A stretch of 64,000 bases of DNA. It comes from [Ruminococcus] torques ATCC 27756. Its GTDB lineage: Bacteria; Bacillota; Clostridia; Lachnospirales; Lachnospiraceae. A program made the position numbers and the translations under genes. Below are positions 1-6,953 of this stretch, piece after piece. The stretch is from assembly GCF_000153925.1 (NCBI RefSeq), contig NZ_DS264349.1:73454-137453 (forward strand), in the 5' to 3' direction. Numbering within the stretch: position 1 is the first letter of the stretch; each line of letters opens with the position of its first letter. Under the pieces are notes generated by a model. That model was not told the DNA's origin. It did no database searches and worked only from the letters and a program-made list of their open reading frames with translations.

Positions 1-10
1 TCAAGAGAAT

Positions 11-34
11 GAGTCTACAAGGGCTCTTCTTTTT
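11..34 (+). terminator. Intrinsic terminator
   Basis: A GAGTCT/GGGCTC hairpin with G-U pairs is followed by TTCTTTTT. It closely resembles the hairpin at 4891-4917, so the terminator type is reused in this element. Confidence 0.6.
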
Positions 35-115
35 GTGTGTATCGTTTTCCACTGAGGTTGTTTTAACAAATCGCAAGTCTATCCTAGAATAGCCGTTGAA
101 AGGAGGTAACAGCCA

Positions 116-367
116 ATGGAAGAAATTACATTTACACCGGGGTCTGTTCCAGTGGTAGTGGTAGCCAGAGTGTATGGAAAAGATGCTTCTTGGGTTCGTG
201 CCGGTATTATATCCGGGTGGCTACCAATTGGAAAAGCTACTAGAAATGGTAAATTGATAACCAACATTGAGGAGATGAATTCAAGATACGGACGCATCAA
301 TTTTTACATCTCTCCGAAACGGCTTTGGGAGGAAACGGGATATTTGTGGAAAGGAGAGAAAAATTAA
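116..367 (+). CDS. Phage helix-turn-helix / excisionase-like protein
   Basis: An 83-residue protein with the pattern 'PVVVVARVYGKDASWVRAG' near the N-terminus and a 'GRINFYISPKRLW' segment near the end. This layout is common in small DNA-binding proteins of gut Firmicutes phages, where a winged-helix or MerR-like fold is expected. The ATG follows a strong AAAGGAGG site 8 nt upstream. It is the first gene of the run and lies 3 nt before the next one. A DNA-binding or transcription-control role is inferred from the family resemblance; no target is visible. Confidence 0.55.
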   Translation: MEEITFTPGSVPVVVVARVYGKDASWVRAGIISGWLPIGKATRNGKLITNIEEMNSRYGRINFYISPKRLWEETGYLWKGEKN

Positions 368-369
368 AA

Positions 370-789
370 ATGGGCACAACAATTCGTCCGGAATTATCGG
401 AGAAAAATCCATATTGGATTGAACGTCATCGTTATTATGAGCTGAAGCATTTTTGTCTTCAATATCCAATCTGGAAAAAAGCATATGCAGCCTTGGATGG
501 GCTTAGCCGTCGACCTTCCGATTTAGAAGTCTTTTCGAAAAAGGGAGAGATTAGCGATCCAACTGTTCGGTGTGTAGAAGCTCGATCCTATTATATTGAG
601 CGTATGAAGACTGTTGAGCAGGTAGCGATTGCAACGGATGCGGAGTTATCCAGCTATATTCTAAAAGGAGTAACCGAAGGATGGTCTTATGACATCTTGA
701 AAGCTAGGTTAAATATTCCATGCTGCAAGGATGTTTATTACAACTTATACAGACGATTCTTCTGGTTATTGAACAAAGCGAGGGATTGA
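370..789 (+). CDS. Conserved phage protein, possible transcription regulator
   Basis: A 139-residue soluble protein. It is rich in aromatic and basic residues in its first half ('WIERHRYYELKHFCLQYP') and ends in a segment with helix-turn-helix-like spacing (about residues 105-135). The ATG at 370 follows AAAGGAG by 10 nt and avoids overlap with the upstream gene. Proteins of this size and pattern recur in Lachnospiraceae phages beside the HTH gene upstream and a zinc-ribbon gene downstream. A role in regulating transcription is a guess from context. Confidence 0.5.
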   Translation: MGTTIRPELSEKNPYWIERHRYYELKHFCLQYPIWKKAYAALDGLSRRPSDLEVFSKKGEISDPTVRCVEARSYYIERMKTVEQVAIATDAELSSYILKGVTEGWSYDILKARLNIPCCKDVYYNLYRRFFWLLNKARD

Positions 790-790
790 A

Positions 791-997
791 ATGAAAATTA
801 TAGACATAGCAGTCAAGAAGGTCTATCGTTTCAACTGTCCGAATTGTCAGAGTCGTCTGGAAGCCGACAGCAAAGAAGTGGTAGATATCGGAGGAAAGGT
901 GTGTAAATTCCACTGCCCTGTGTGCCGGAAAGAGCGGTACATTGCTTGGTCTGACATGAGAAAGAAAATCGTGTATGAGGGTGAGAATACGCAATAA
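791..997 (+). CDS. Small zinc-ribbon protein
   Basis: 68 residues with two CxxC knuckles, CPNC at about residue 17 and CPVC at about residue 42, giving a four-cysteine zinc ribbon. The start lies one base after the previous stop, which suggests translational coupling. The function is unknown; zinc ribbons of this kind often bind nucleic acid. The 3' end overlaps the recurrent intergenic motif at 989-1014. Confidence 0.55.
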   Translation: MKIIDIAVKKVYRFNCPNCQSRLEADSKEVVDIGGKVCKFHCPVCRKERYIAWSDMRKKIVYEGENTQ

Positions 998-1014
998 TTA
1001 CATCTCCTATTGTG
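989..1014 (+). repeat. Recurrent start-associated motif, copy 1
   Basis: ACGCAATAATTACATCTCCT followed by ATTGTG, directly before AAAGGAGG. It matches the consensus CGCAAAAATTACAA-TCCTATTATGG seen at six other places in this element. The copy starts inside the last codons of the upstream gene. Confidence 0.55.
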
Positions 1015-1030
1015 AAAGGAGGTCGTTTAA

Positions 1031-1258
1031 ATGATTAAATCAAAATTTGGACCGATAACAAATCCTAAAACAGGTATGAGCAAAGACATTGTTATAAATG
1101 CTTTGTCAAAAGAAAGTCTTAAAGACATTTTAATAGGTGGAGGTATTGTGATGGTAGGTATTACCTATCTAGCATTATCAACGTTTAAAAATGGAGCAAA
1201 GGCTTTTGAAACGGCGGAGTATGAAACATTGGAATCGCTTGATTTGTTTACTAATTAA
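1031..1258 (+). CDS. Small membrane protein, unknown
   Basis: 75 residues with one hydrophobic segment at about residues 36-53 (ILIGGGIVMVGITYLAL) and an acidic C-terminus. It has a good ribosome site (AAAGGAGG) 7 nt before the ATG. It is one of many single-pass membrane proteins in the first 12 kb. No family was recognised. Confidence 0.5.
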   Translation: MIKSKFGPITNPKTGMSKDIVINALSKESLKDILIGGGIVMVGITYLALSTFKNGAKAFETAEYETLESLDLFTN

Positions 1259-1299
1259 CGGTCAAAGACAAACGTCATTTAATAACAGATTTAAAGACT

Positions 1300-1325
1300 G
1301 AGCCAGCAATGGCTCTTTCTTTTTA
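1300..1325 (+). terminator. Intrinsic terminator
   Basis: GAGCCAGCAATGGCTC hairpin followed by TTTCTTTTT. The same hairpin recurs exactly at 3382-3406. Confidence 0.75.
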
Positions 1326-1437
1326 TCCTAGATTAAAATGCAGTACCGAGGTATCTGAAAGACATGTTATGTTGATATTTGAAAAAATCCCGGGTGGGAA
1401 ATTTGGAAAAAGGTTTTTTGAAAGGTGGGGACAAAAT

Positions 1438-1662
1438 ATGGAACTGATTATTTGTATTATTGTTGGCATCATTATCGGAATTGTCTTCGGACGACGAGTG
1501 TTTCGAAGCGATGTCGTGGGTTCGCTGCGAGTTGATCAATCAGATCCGGATAGCGGACCTTATTTGTTTTTGGAGCTGTCTCATGAAGGGGTAGATGCGA
1601 TATATAAGAAAAAATATGTTGTCCTAAAAGTCAACATCCAAGATTATATTTCGCACGAATAA
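1438..1662 (+). CDS. Small membrane-anchored phage protein
   Basis: 74 residues. An N-terminal hydrophobic helix (residues 2-18) is followed by the segment 'GSLRVDQSDPDSGPYLFLEL', a pattern I associate with small conserved phage proteins of Firmicutes. An upstream in-frame start exists, but the ATG at 1438 follows AAAGGTGGGG and places the helix at the N-terminus, which fits better. A cytosolic domain on a membrane anchor is expected; its function is unknown. Confidence 0.6.
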   Translation: MELIICIIVGIIIGIVFGRRVFRSDVVGSLRVDQSDPDSGPYLFLELSHEGVDAIYKKKYVVLKVNIQDYISHE

Positions 1663-1677
1663 CAAGTCCTTTTATGG
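1651..1677 (+). repeat. Recurrent start-associated motif, copy 2
   Basis: TCGCACGAATAACAAGTCCT then TTTATGG, a looser match to the consensus. It overlaps the 3' end of the upstream gene and precedes the next ribosome site at about 1700 by roughly 20 nt. Confidence 0.4.
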
Positions 1678-1710
1678 AACAGTTAATGAATTCACGAAAG
1701 GAGAACTAAA

Positions 1711-2178
1711 ATGGGTGAAAACATCAAAGAATTGTTGAACGAGGAGATAGCGGCAGAGATTCAGGCGATATCTTCTCTGGATTCAGGTAGCGAAAAGAAA
1801 TCAAAGGCTATAGAGGATTTAGCGAAGCTGTACCGTTTGAGAATCGAGGAAAGTAAAAATGAGTTAGACGCGGAAGATAAGCGAAGTCGCCGTACATTGG
1901 AAAGTGAGGCAAGTATCCGAGAACATGAGATAAAACAGTCTCAATTGGATGAACAAATCAAAGCAGATGTACAAGATGAGCAATTTAAGTCCTGCCAGCT
2001 CAACGAGCAAATGAAAGATCGATATTTCAAAGTGGGTATTGCTGCGGCAGAACTGCTTATACCGTTGATGTTCTATGGTATCTGGATGCGGAAAGGATTT
2101 AAGTTTGAGGAAACTGGAACTTATACCTCAACAACATTCAGAGGATTGTTCAATCGTTTTAGACCGACAAAGAAATAA
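1711..2178 (+). CDS. Coiled-coil protein with C-terminal membrane segment
   Basis: 155 residues. Residues 25-110 are strongly charged and helical, with a long predicted coiled coil rich in E, K, Q and R. A hydrophobic stretch at about 112-127 (VGIAAAELLIPLMFYGIWM) is followed by a basic tail. It would be a membrane-tethered filament or scaffold on the cytosolic side. The neighbours are also small membrane proteins. No named family was recognised. Confidence 0.5.
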   Translation: MGENIKELLNEEIAAEIQAISSLDSGSEKKSKAIEDLAKLYRLRIEESKNELDAEDKRSRRTLESEASIREHEIKQSQLDEQIKADVQDEQFKSCQLNEQMKDRYFKVGIAAAELLIPLMFYGIWMRKGFKFEETGTYTSTTFRGLFNRFRPTKK

Positions 2179-2195
2179 TTAACCGGTCAGAAAAT

Positions 2196-2232
2196 GAGGA
2201 GGGCGTGATTTATACATGTCCTCTTCGTTTTT
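2196..2232 (+). terminator. Probable intrinsic terminator
   Basis: GAGGA...TCCTC hairpin with a long loop, then TTCGTTTTT. It runs directly into motif copy 3. Confidence 0.45.
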
Positions 2233-2258
2233 GCGTGATTTTTACAGACGCTATTATG
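2231..2258 (+). repeat. Recurrent start-associated motif, copy 3
   Basis: TTGCGTGATTTTTACAGACG then CTATTATGG and AAAGGAG. It lies immediately after a terminator hairpin. The AAAGGAG here has no long gene directly behind it; the next gene starts at 2359 with its own ribosome site. Confidence 0.5.
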
Positions 2259-2358
2259 GAAAGGAGATGCTATAAAGAGCTCTTTGTCTCTTGACTATAA
2301 ACCGGAAGAAACCGTACAATAATAGCGGTTCTTTCGAAAATGAAAGGAGATAATATTT

Positions 2359-2673
2359 ATGAGCCACAAAATTATCAAACCAGAAGGTATTGAATTGATT
2401 GAGTACCTGAATAACGGATATGTGATTTGCAATCGGTGTGGAGCCGTCATGAGGCAAACAGAAGATCCGAAGACTGGATGCGGAATTTATATCTGTCCAT
2501 CGTGCGGATTAAAGATGGACGAAGAGGATTACGAGTATGAGTCCGATGAAGAAGTAGAGTGGACGGAAGAAATGCTCGATATGGAACAAGGAGATATTCC
2601 TCCAGCCGGATGTAGAGCCTGTGGAGGACCATATCCGTATTGCAAAACGTCATGTAAGCTATTTGATGACTAA
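2359..2673 (+). CDS. Zinc-finger phage protein
   Basis: 104 residues with a CxxC pair (CNRCG, about residue 26), a second pair (CPSCG, about residue 49), an acidic linker and a third cysteine cluster near the end (CRACG...CKTSC). This suggests two zinc-binding knuckles, the second of which may be structural. Start chosen at the ATG after AAAGGAGATAATATTT. Function unknown; RNA or DNA binding is plausible. Confidence 0.55.
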   Translation: MSHKIIKPEGIELIEYLNNGYVICNRCGAVMRQTEDPKTGCGIYICPSCGLKMDEEDYEYESDEEVEWTEEMLDMEQGDIPPAGCRACGGPYPYCKTSCKLFDD

Positions 2674-2690
2674 AAATATTATTGAGGGAA

Positions 2691-2722
2691 GGTCTATGCT
2701 TCGGCATAGGCTTTTTCTTTTT
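2691..2722 (+). terminator. Intrinsic terminator
   Basis: GGTCTATGC-TTCG-GCATAGGC hairpin with a UUCG tetraloop followed by TTTTTCTTTTT. It lies only 12 nt before the next start codon. Confidence 0.8.
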
Positions 2723-2734
2723 GGAGAATAAACG

Positions 2735-3094
2735 ATGCGATACCATTATGAAAAACCAGAGATCTATTTATCAATGTATGGGAAAGTATATTTTTGCGAT
2801 CATCCGGTCTATCATTGCTGCACGCTATTTCAAATCGGAGAAAAGGGACTGGCGATTATTCAGCAGCGATTTGATGAGAAAACGAAGAGTACCTGGTGGG
2901 GAGAAGTGGACCCATGGATTACAGATGATTTATATTTGCATCCTTGCTTTAAAGGATACTTTGATATGCGTTCTGGAATGGCTACGAACGGACTTTATCC
3001 GACCGTAACGATTCGTCAGATTATGTGGGCTTTAAAAATGAAACCGATTAAGAAAGAACGATGGGAAACTGTCTTTGACAGACGGGATATTTAA
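2735..3094 (+). CDS. Conserved phage protein, unknown function
   Basis: 119 residues, soluble, tryptophan-rich ('STWWGEVDPWITDDLYLHP') with a basic C-terminus ('MKPIKKERWETVFDR'). Another long frame overlaps it, but this frame keeps phage-like composition and begins right after a terminator. I recognise the sequence style from Firmicutes phages but know of no function. Confidence 0.5.
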   Translation: MRYHYEKPEIYLSMYGKVYFCDHPVYHCCTLFQIGEKGLAIIQQRFDEKTKSTWWGEVDPWITDDLYLHPCFKGYFDMRSGMATNGLYPTVTIRQIMWALKMKPIKKERWETVFDRRDI

Positions 3095-3122
3095 TCCGCA
3101 AAAATCACAACTCCTGTTATGG
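3095..3122 (+). repeat. Recurrent start-associated motif, copy 4
   Basis: TCCGCAAAAATCACAACTCC then TGTTATGG, directly after the stop of the upstream gene. A GAAAGGAG site follows 16 nt later. Confidence 0.6.
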
Positions 3123-3155
3123 AAAACTGATAAAAGTGAAAGGAGTTTAAGGGTG

Positions 3156-3374
3156 ATGGACGAAATGAAAATCAGCTCAAAATTTACACGGATGTTACTT
3201 TCAAAATTAGCAAAAGGAGTATTACATAAAAAACTTGGATACGACATAGATATCCAGTTAAACGAGTTAAATGCTTCGATTTCAGATGAGAAAGCACATG
3301 TGCATGTAAGTATTGACGCGGATATGAGTAAAGAAGAACTCATGAAAATTCTGAAAAAAGTCGGTTTGAATTAG
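3156..3374 (+). CDS. Small hypothetical phage protein
   Basis: About 72 residues starting at the ATG after AAAGGAGTTTAAGGGTG; a GTG one codon earlier is an alternative. It is basic at the start and has a C-terminal 'SKEELMKILKKVG' helix. No transmembrane segment and no recognised family. It ends 8 nt before a strong terminator. Confidence 0.4.
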   Translation: MDEMKISSKFTRMLLSKLAKGVLHKKLGYDIDIQLNELNASISDEKAHVHVSIDADMSKEELMKILKKVGLN

Positions 3375-3381
3375 AGGGATT

Positions 3382-3406
3382 GAGCCAGCAATGGCTCTTT
3401 CTTTTT
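3382..3406 (+). terminator. Intrinsic terminator, duplicate of 1300-1325
   Basis: GAGCCAGCAATGGCTC followed by TTTCTTTTT, identical over the hairpin and T-tract to the copy at 1300. Motif copy 5 follows within 3 nt. Confidence 0.8.
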
Positions 3407-3408
3407 AC

Positions 3409-3436
3409 TCCGCAAAATTTACAATTCCTATTATGG
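3409..3436 (+). repeat. Recurrent start-associated motif, copy 5
   Basis: TCCGCAAAATTTACAATTCC then TATTATGG. This copy is not next to a ribosome site but touches the 5' end of the tRNA-like sequence, which argues that the motif is more than a translation signal. Confidence 0.6.
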
Positions 3437-3509
3437 AGAAACAGTTAGCTCATTGGTAGAGCGCCACGCTTTTGTGGAGGTAATCGGTTCGAGTCCGATA
3501 CTGGTTCTC
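3436..3509 (+). ncRNA. tRNA-like sequence with shortened anticodon arm
   Basis: The closing stem GAGAAACAGT (3436-3445) pairs with ACTGGTTCTC (3500-3509) except for one A-G mismatch. U8-A9 is followed by a GCTC/GAGC D stem with loop ATTGGTA, a five-nt variable loop AGGTA, and a perfect T arm ATCGG-TTCGAGT-CCGAT. The anticodon arm is only 14 nt (CCACG-CTTT-TGTGG) where 17 are normal, leaving a 4-nt loop, or a 6-nt loop if the stem is 4 bp. No CCA is encoded. It looks like a degenerate tRNA or a tRNA mimic. A normal decoding tRNA is unlikely, because no standard anticodon can be placed. Confidence 0.6.
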
Positions 3510-3551
3510 TTTTATTTTTTATCAATCTTAGGAAAGGAGATTTTTAAGAAT

Positions 3552-3881
3552 GTGGTCAAAAATTTAAGTCTGGGTGATTTGGAGTTAATTTTATGCGATT
3601 GGTATGAAATGGATGAACAACTTCCAAATCCTATCTTTGAAAAGAAAGAGTTTGAACGGGTCAGTAATGGTTTATGGGCTATTGGGGAATTTCGAAATTA
3701 TGTATCAAAACAGATTTATCCAGAAACTCAAACTTCGATAAAAAATCTGAGAGAGATGGCTTGTACATTTGCAAAAAAGATGGAAATGTTTGCATCTATG
3801 AACAAAAAGAATAGTTCCATTTTCATGACTGCAAAACTGATCGGAGAAAGTATTCAAGATTTACTACACGCTATGGAGTAA
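3552..3881 (+). CDS. Small hypothetical phage protein, GTG start
   Basis: About 109 residues, beginning 'VVKNLSLGDLELILCDWYEMDEQ' style and largely helical. The GTG at 3552 lies 12 nt after AAAGGAGA. An out-of-frame ATG at 3550 overlaps it and would make only five residues, so the frame from 3552 is preferred. A longer frame upstream would run through the tRNA-like sequence and is not credible. No family was recognised. Confidence 0.5.
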   Translation: MVKNLSLGDLELILCDWYEMDEQLPNPIFEKKEFERVSNGLWAIGEFRNYVSKQIYPETQTSIKNLREMACTFAKKMEMFASMNKKNSSIFMTAKLIGESIQDLLHAME

Positions 3882-3903
3882 GACAAAACGAAAGGAGAAT
3901 ATC

Positions 3904-4683
3904 ATGCAAAAAGTTAAAATCTCAAAAAGAGTTGGGAGGCAATTGTATCGCTCTTCGCCGACCATATTAACTGTAGTGGCTTCCGTTGGAGTTGTTACAA
4001 CAACTATTATGGCTGTTCGAGCAACACCAAAGGCAATAAAAATATTGAAAGAAGCGGAGTTAGAGAAAGGGGAAGATTTAAGCAAATTAGAAATTATTCG
4101 AGCGGCTGGACCGATTTATATTCCTTCTGTTCTACTGGGAGTTTCAACCATCGCATGTATCTTTGGGGCAAACGCATTAAATCAAAAGAAACAAGCATCT
4201 TTGATGAGTGCCTATGCCATGCTTAACGAATCTTATAAGCAATATCGAAAGGCAGCCAAGACAGTTTATGGGGAGGATGCGGATGATAAAATCCATGCGG
4301 AAATGGCGAAAGACGCGATGGTATCGACATATGACTGGGGATATCAGGTTTACAACATGGATATGGATTCCGATAGCGAGAGGTTACTTTTCTACGATCT
4401 TGCTTCAAAGAAATATTTTAGAACAACGATGGCTGCTGTATTAAATGCTCAATACCATGTAAATCGTAATCTTTCAGTAAGAGGGGTTTGTCCGTTGAAT
4501 GAATATTTGTCCTTTCTTGGTCTGGATGAGGTGGACGGAGGTGATGTAATTGGTTGGGATATATGTTATATGATTGAAGAAATGGATTGTTACTGGTTGG
4601 ATTTTGATAATTATAAAACGACTTTGGAAGATGGGCTGGAATGTATCATCATTGATACGATGGCATTGAGCAAATTTGAGTGA
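3904..4683 (+). CDS. DUF6353-type membrane protein (paralog 1)
   Basis: 259 residues. The N-terminus has a hydrophobic helix at about residues 20-40 ending in 'TTTIMAVRATPKAIKIL'. A second helix follows at about 70-88 (GPIYIPSVLLGVSTIACIFGA), then a conserved 'LMSAYAMLNESYKQYRKAAKTVYGEDAD' segment and a soluble C-terminal domain. The same architecture recurs at 6112 and 8381. The family is known mainly from phages and prophages of Clostridia, and I know of no established function. The topology suggests a hairpin anchor with the large domain in the cytosol. Confidence 0.7.
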   Translation: MQKVKISKRVGRQLYRSSPTILTVVASVGVVTTTIMAVRATPKAIKILKEAELEKGEDLSKLEIIRAAGPIYIPSVLLGVSTIACIFGANALNQKKQASLMSAYAMLNESYKQYRKAAKTVYGEDADDKIHAEMAKDAMVSTYDWGYQVYNMDMDSDSERLLFYDLASKKYFRTTMAAVLNAQYHVNRNLSVRGVCPLNEYLSFLGLDEVDGGDVIGWDICYMIEEMDCYWLDFDNYKTTLEDGLECIIIDTMALSKFE

Positions 4684-4711
4684 TTCGCAAAAATTACAAA
4701 CCGTATTATGA
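4684..4711 (+). repeat. Recurrent start-associated motif, copy 6
   Basis: TTCGCAAAAATTACAAACCG then TATTATG, fused directly to AAAGGAGG. If TATTAT were a -10 box, transcription would begin inside the ribosome site, so a plain promoter reading does not fit well here. Confidence 0.6.
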
Positions 4712-4728
4712 AAGGAGGCTAATGCTTT

Positions 4729-4899
4729 ATGACGAATGGAAAAATTATCAAAACTATTGGTATTGCGGTTACCGTAATTGGGTTTGGAGTGAATATCCTT
4801 ACCGATTGGGTGAACGAAAAGAAAATGGATGAGAGAATCGAAGAGAAAGTAAATGAGGCACTTGCCAAACGAGATAGCGAAAACGAAGAGGAGTCCTAA
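4729..4899 (+). CDS. Short single-pass membrane protein
   Basis: 56 residues: an N-terminal hydrophobic helix (IIKTIGIAVTVIGFGVNIL, about residues 6-24) followed by a charged helix rich in K and E. The ATG is 12 nt after AAAGGAGG. It is too short for a usual length cut-off, but the ribosome site, composition and position between two clear genes support it. The stop codon lies inside the terminator hairpin that follows. Confidence 0.6.
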   Translation: MTNGKIIKTIGIAVTVIGFGVNILTDWVNEKKMDERIEEKVNEALAKRDSENEEES

Positions 4900-4917
4900 C
4901 AAGGGCTCTTTCTTTTT
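4891..4917 (+). terminator. Intrinsic terminator
   Basis: GAGTCCTAACAAGGGCTC hairpin then TTTCTTTTT. It overlaps the stop codon of the gene upstream and ends 18 nt before the next start. Confidence 0.75.
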
Positions 4918-4935
4918 AGTTTGGAGTAGGTGCAT

Positions 4936-5226
4936 ATGAACGATGAAGCGATTCAAAAAATTATAAGCTATGCAAACGAATATTTATTCGAACCGAGGTC
5001 AAATTGGTCTAAACAAGCCATTATGGAACGCTCATATGAAAGATGGGCAGTTGATGAGATTCTTTTAACTATTATGGATCATCCATTGACCGAAGCCGAC
5101 TTTGTGATAGAAGGATTTATTTTAAAAATGGAATTTTTTCTTCATATGTCGGGAAATCAGGCAAATAATCTTATATTTCAAGTTGCAGAAAATACGGCTG
5201 AGGCACTTCTTGGTCTTATTTTATAA
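4936..5226 (+). CDS. Small hypothetical phage protein
   Basis: 96 residues, acidic and helical. A GTG two codons upstream (4930) is an alternative start. No transmembrane segment stands out, although 'ADFVIEGFILKMEFFLHMSG' is moderately hydrophobic. No family was recognised. Ribosome site GGAG, 9 nt before the ATG. Confidence 0.45.
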   Translation: MNDEAIQKIISYANEYLFEPRSNWSKQAIMERSYERWAVDEILLTIMDHPLTEADFVIEGFILKMEFFLHMSGNQANNLIFQVAENTAEALLGLIL

Positions 5227-5260
5227 CCACAAATTTTATATTTTCGAAAGGAGAAACATC

Positions 5261-6112
5261 ATGAAGGTATTAAGAAAACAGGAAATTGAAACAGCTAACA
5301 TTCAGGTAGGAGATCAGGTAATTATTCCATTAGCAGAGATTGGCGAGTTTAGCGCAACTGCTCACAAGGTTACGGATGAAGGAATCATGTTTATATTTGA
5401 TGAGTATATTATTCGTCGTCCGATGAATAGCAAAAATACAAACAAAGGCGGCTTTGAAAAGTCTGAACTGAAAAAGTGGATGGATACGGTTCTGCTTATG
5501 GCATTCCCGGAGGAACTGCGTGATAAGATTTATGGTCTTACGCTTCCTACTGTTGGACAGATTGTGGGGCATGAAGACGAATGGAATAATAACAATTTAG
5601 AACCCGATACTGACGAGCAGCTTCCGTTGATGAAGGAACGAAAGAACAGGGTTGCTTATTTTAAAAATGATTCATCATGGGGCTGGCTGAGAAATGCAAC
5701 AAAAGAAGAAGTTTCTTCGGCTCATTTCGCTGATGTGGACTACGGTGGCGATACGTTCTTCCACGGCGCTTCGTACTCTTTTGGGGTTCGTCCGGAATTC
5801 TGGTTGGTTAAGCAGGAATCCAGGGGCCCTGTGCCCCGTGAAAGCAAGGTTTCTTATAGAAATTACTGTGGGGGAAGGAACTCAAAAGAGGTAACAAAAG
5901 AATCCTTACAGGAGGAGGTTTTTGAAAAAGAGAACGAGATCAAGCTTCTCAAACAGGAAATCAAAAATCTGGAAGAGAAAGAGGCTATGGAACAGGCGGC
6001 TCGTGAAACGAAAAAAGTGATGGATAGTTATATTCAGGCCGGATTTACGAAAGACGAGGCGTTTCAGATGGTAATGGAGCTATCAAAAACGATTCTCGGA
6101 GGAGGAAGATAA
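5261..6112 (+). CDS. DUF6273-type protein with coiled-coil tail
   Basis: 283 residues. Residues 1-200 resemble the DUF6273 domain: an early 'GDQVIIPLAEIGEF' strand pair, 'WGWLRNATKEE' in the middle and a closing 'SFGVRPEFWLV' signature, a pattern related to C-type-lectin or sulfatase-modifying-factor-like folds. Residues 215-260 form a charged coiled coil. The ATG at 5261 follows AAAGGAGAAACATC. The stop overlaps the next ATG by one base (TAATG), so translation is probably coupled. Function unknown; surface or ligand binding is the usual guess for the family. Confidence 0.65.
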   Translation: MKVLRKQEIETANIQVGDQVIIPLAEIGEFSATAHKVTDEGIMFIFDEYIIRRPMNSKNTNKGGFEKSELKKWMDTVLLMAFPEELRDKIYGLTLPTVGQIVGHEDEWNNNNLEPDTDEQLPLMKERKNRVAYFKNDSSWGWLRNATKEEVSSAHFADVDYGGDTFFHGASYSFGVRPEFWLVKQESRGPVPRESKVSYRNYCGGRNSKEVTKESLQEEVFEKENEIKLLKQEIKNLEEKEAMEQAARETKKVMDSYIQAGFTKDEAFQMVMELSKTILGGGR

Positions 6113-6882
6113 TGAAAAAAGAATTATCAAAAAGCTTTTTATTGCTTAAAACATCGATTAAAAAACATAGTCCAGAAATTCTTACAGGCATTGGTATTGC
6201 CGGCATGATTACGACAACTGTTATGGCGGTTCGTGCAACACCAAAGGCTCTTATTCTTATCGAAGAAAGAAAAGAGGAAATCGGCGTTAATCAGCTCGAA
6301 GCCGTAGATTTGATAAAGACAACATGGATGTGTTATGTTCCGGCAGCACTTACGGGGACACTTTCCATCGCATGTTTAATCGGCGCTAGTTCGGTAAACG
6401 TTCGTCGAAACGCAGCACTCGCAACAGCCTACACCTTATCAGAATCGGCTCTCAAAGACTATCAGGAAAAAGTAATAGAGATGTTTGGAGAGAAGAAAAA
6501 CGAAGCTGTAAAGGATGCTATTGCAAAAGACAAAGTTGAGAAAAATCCGGTGGTTACACGAGAAGTAATCATTACAGAAAAAGGAAATACACTTTGCTAT
6601 GATGCGGTGTCTGGGAGGTATTTCAAGGGAGATATCGAGAAAATTAAGAAAGCTGAATGTGAGCTGAATCGACAGATGAGGGATGAAATGTACATATCCC
6701 TGAATGATTTTTACTATGAAATTGGTTTGGATAATATTAAGCTGGGGGATGAACTTGGTTGGAATATTGATGACGGATATATCGACTTATCCTTCAGTTC
6801 GCAATTAGCCAGTGATGGAACACCTTGTCTGGTGATTGATTACACAATTGCGCCGAGATACGACTTTCGTAATTTGAGATAA
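6112..6882 (+). CDS. DUF6353-type membrane protein (paralog 2)
   Basis: 256 residues with the family plan: 'KKHSPEILTGIGIAGMITTT' helix, 'VMAVRATPKALIL', a second helix at about 80-100 ('YVPAALTGTLSIACLIGASS'), 'ALATAYTLSESALKDYQEKV' and a soluble C-terminal domain with 'GLDNIKLGDELGWN'. It is closest in layout to the gene at 3904 and overlaps the upstream stop by one base. Role unknown. Confidence 0.7.
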   Translation: MKKELSKSFLLLKTSIKKHSPEILTGIGIAGMITTTVMAVRATPKALILIEERKEEIGVNQLEAVDLIKTTWMCYVPAALTGTLSIACLIGASSVNVRRNAALATAYTLSESALKDYQEKVIEMFGEKKNEAVKDAIAKDKVEKNPVVTREVIITEKGNTLCYDAVSGRYFKGDIEKIKKAECELNRQMRDEMYISLNDFYYEIGLDNIKLGDELGWNIDDGYIDLSFSSQLASDGTPCLVIDYTIAPRYDFRNLR

Positions 6883-6911
6883 CCGCGCGAAAAAAACAAT
6901 TGCTTTAATGG
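6883..6911 (+). repeat. Recurrent start-associated motif, copy 7 (weak)
   Basis: CCGCGCGAAAAAAACAATTG then CTTTAATGG, straight after the stop of the DUF6353 gene. It fits the consensus only partly. Confidence 0.35.
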
Positions 6912-6953
6912 AAGAAGAATCACACATTTTCAAAAAATGAAAGGAGAATATTT

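Noticed and set aside
2682-3008. A 108-residue + strand frame overlapping 2735-3094
   Set aside because: It begins inside a terminator hairpin, while the overlapping frame has better composition and a sensible start.
5700-5830. Diversity-generating retroelement variable region in the DUF6273 gene
   Set aside because: No reverse transcriptase or matching template repeat is present in the window.
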